Assembly (NCBI GenBank): GCA_050247075.1 | Contig: JBFWUW010000043.1 | Coordinates: 1 to 58,255, forward strand | Direction of reading: 5' to 3' | Length of the DNA stretch: 58,255 bases | Source: JBFWUW01 sp050247075 | GTDB taxonomy: Bacteria > Planctomycetota > Planctomycetia > Pirellulales > JBFWUW01 | Part shown: positions 57,765-58,255 of the stretch, piece by piece | Layout of the letters: the number at the start of each line of letters is the position of its first letter | How positions within the stretch are numbered: position 1 is the stretch's first letter | The notes under the pieces: generated by a model | Database searches by the model: none | Told to the model about the DNA's origin: nothing | The model's input: only the letters and a program-made list of their open reading frames with translations | Program-made: the position numbers and the translations under genes

Positions 57765-58255
57765 CTAACCACGACGGAGATTGGCGACAAGTTGTAGAAT
57801 CTGGTCGCCCGCCTGCACGACCTGCGAATTCAACTCAAAGGCCCGCTGCGTGGAGATCAAGTCGATCAATTCGCGAACCGGTTCAACGTTCGATTTTTCC
57901 AAGGCACCCTGTCGTAGCGTCCCCAGGCCGAGCTGGCCGGGGTTGCCCTGAATGGGCTGGCCCGCCGCGTCGGTCTGCTGATACAGGTTTTCGCCCAGTT
58001 TGAGCAAGCCTTGCGGATTGATGAACTTGGTCATCTGGATATTGCCGACCAGCGTCTGGCTGCTCTGGCCGGCTTGCAGGATGAAGACCTGCCCATCCGC
58101 GCCAATGCTAATGCCAGTGGCGTCTTGGGGAATGGTGATGGGCGGGCTCAGTTCACGGCCGATATTGGCCGAACCGACCACAATGCTGCCATTAGCATTT
58201 CGCGAGAAATTTCCGCTCCGCGTGTAGACAATCTGGCTGGTCGAGGGATCGACCA
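57765..58255 (-). CDS. flgG: Flagellar distal rod protein FlgG, 5' end outside the window
   Basis: The minus frame is open from the window edge to the stop at 57765 (163 codons). It reads STSQIVYTRSGNFSRNANGS-IVVGS at the edge, then GISIGADGQVFILQAGQSSQ, KFINPQGLLKLGENLYQQTD and the C-terminal EKSNVEPVRELIDLISTQRA-FELNSQVVQAGDQILQLVANLRRG. That C-terminal helix (SNVEPVxELxDLIxTQRAFE-x-NS) is the FlgG signature. It is the first visible gene of the flagellar block. Confidence 0.93.
   Translation of the reverse strand, partial: VDPSTSQIVYTRSGNFSRNANGSIVVGSANIGRELSPPITIPQDATGISIGADGQVFILQAGQSSQTLVGNIQMTKFINPQGLLKLGENLYQQTDAAGQPIQGNPGQLGLGTLRQGALEKSNVEPVRELIDLISTQRAFELNSQVVQAGDQILQLVANLRRG

Overview
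The window comes from a planctomycete chromosome, probably of the Pirellulales/Planctomycetales type. The signs are: several gene sets combining DUF1549/DUF1553 (planctomycete cytochrome-like), DUF1501 and PPC-domain proteins; large membrane serine/threonine kinases encoded beside ECF-type sigma factors; a futalosine-pathway MqnD; and a complete-looking hook/filament flagellar block with P- and L-ring genes, which implies an outer membrane. One 10-base run of N marks a scaffold join inside a 7-bp tandem repeat.

Layout. 0-0.2 kb: start of a serine hydrolase gene running off the left edge. 0.5-12.8 kb (+): two paralogous trios of exported proteins, PPC / DUF1549-1553 / DUF1501, with the first two genes in opposite order in the two trios. 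13.2-20.7 kb: a signalling cluster. Three genes on the minus strand (a secreted protein ending in a Hint/intein-like domain, a trypsin-fold protein without its catalytic His and Ser, and a transmembrane kinase with a beta-propeller-like C-terminus) face a divergent ECF sigma factor. 21.2-25.9 kb (-): a small Gly/Tyr-rich secreted protein with a good terminator, then a DUF1501 plus cytochrome-DUF1549/1553 pair. 26.2-30.0 kb: CotH-like protein, DUF4956 membrane protein, and an EF-hand esterase.

30.2-39.5 kb is an accessory stretch. It holds a serine-recombinase pseudogene fused to a truncated DDE transposase, a giant kinase carrying four formylglycine-generating-enzyme-like (SUMF) modules whose fifth module seems cut off by that mobile fragment, its ECF sigma factor, and a graveyard of two transposase remnants and a tyrosine-integrase remnant that ends 12 bp from the 3' end of a tRNA(CAU) gene. 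This looks like the eroded end of a tRNA-anchored integrated element.

39.6-40.8 kb (-): mqnD and a small membrane protein. 41.0-58.3 kb (-): flagellar genes read right to left as flgG (partial), flgA, flgH, flgI, flgJ, a flgN-like gene, flgK, flgL, fliW, csrA, flagellin, fliD and fliS. FliW and CsrA lie directly before the flagellin gene, as expected for flagellin homeostasis. The flagellin, FliD and FlgL are all much longer than usual because of internal repeated modules. The most promising candidate for a little-described system is the Hint / pseudoprotease / kinase / sigma-factor cluster at 13.2-20.7 kb. All functional statements rest on sequence reading and remembered family motifs; no database search was run.
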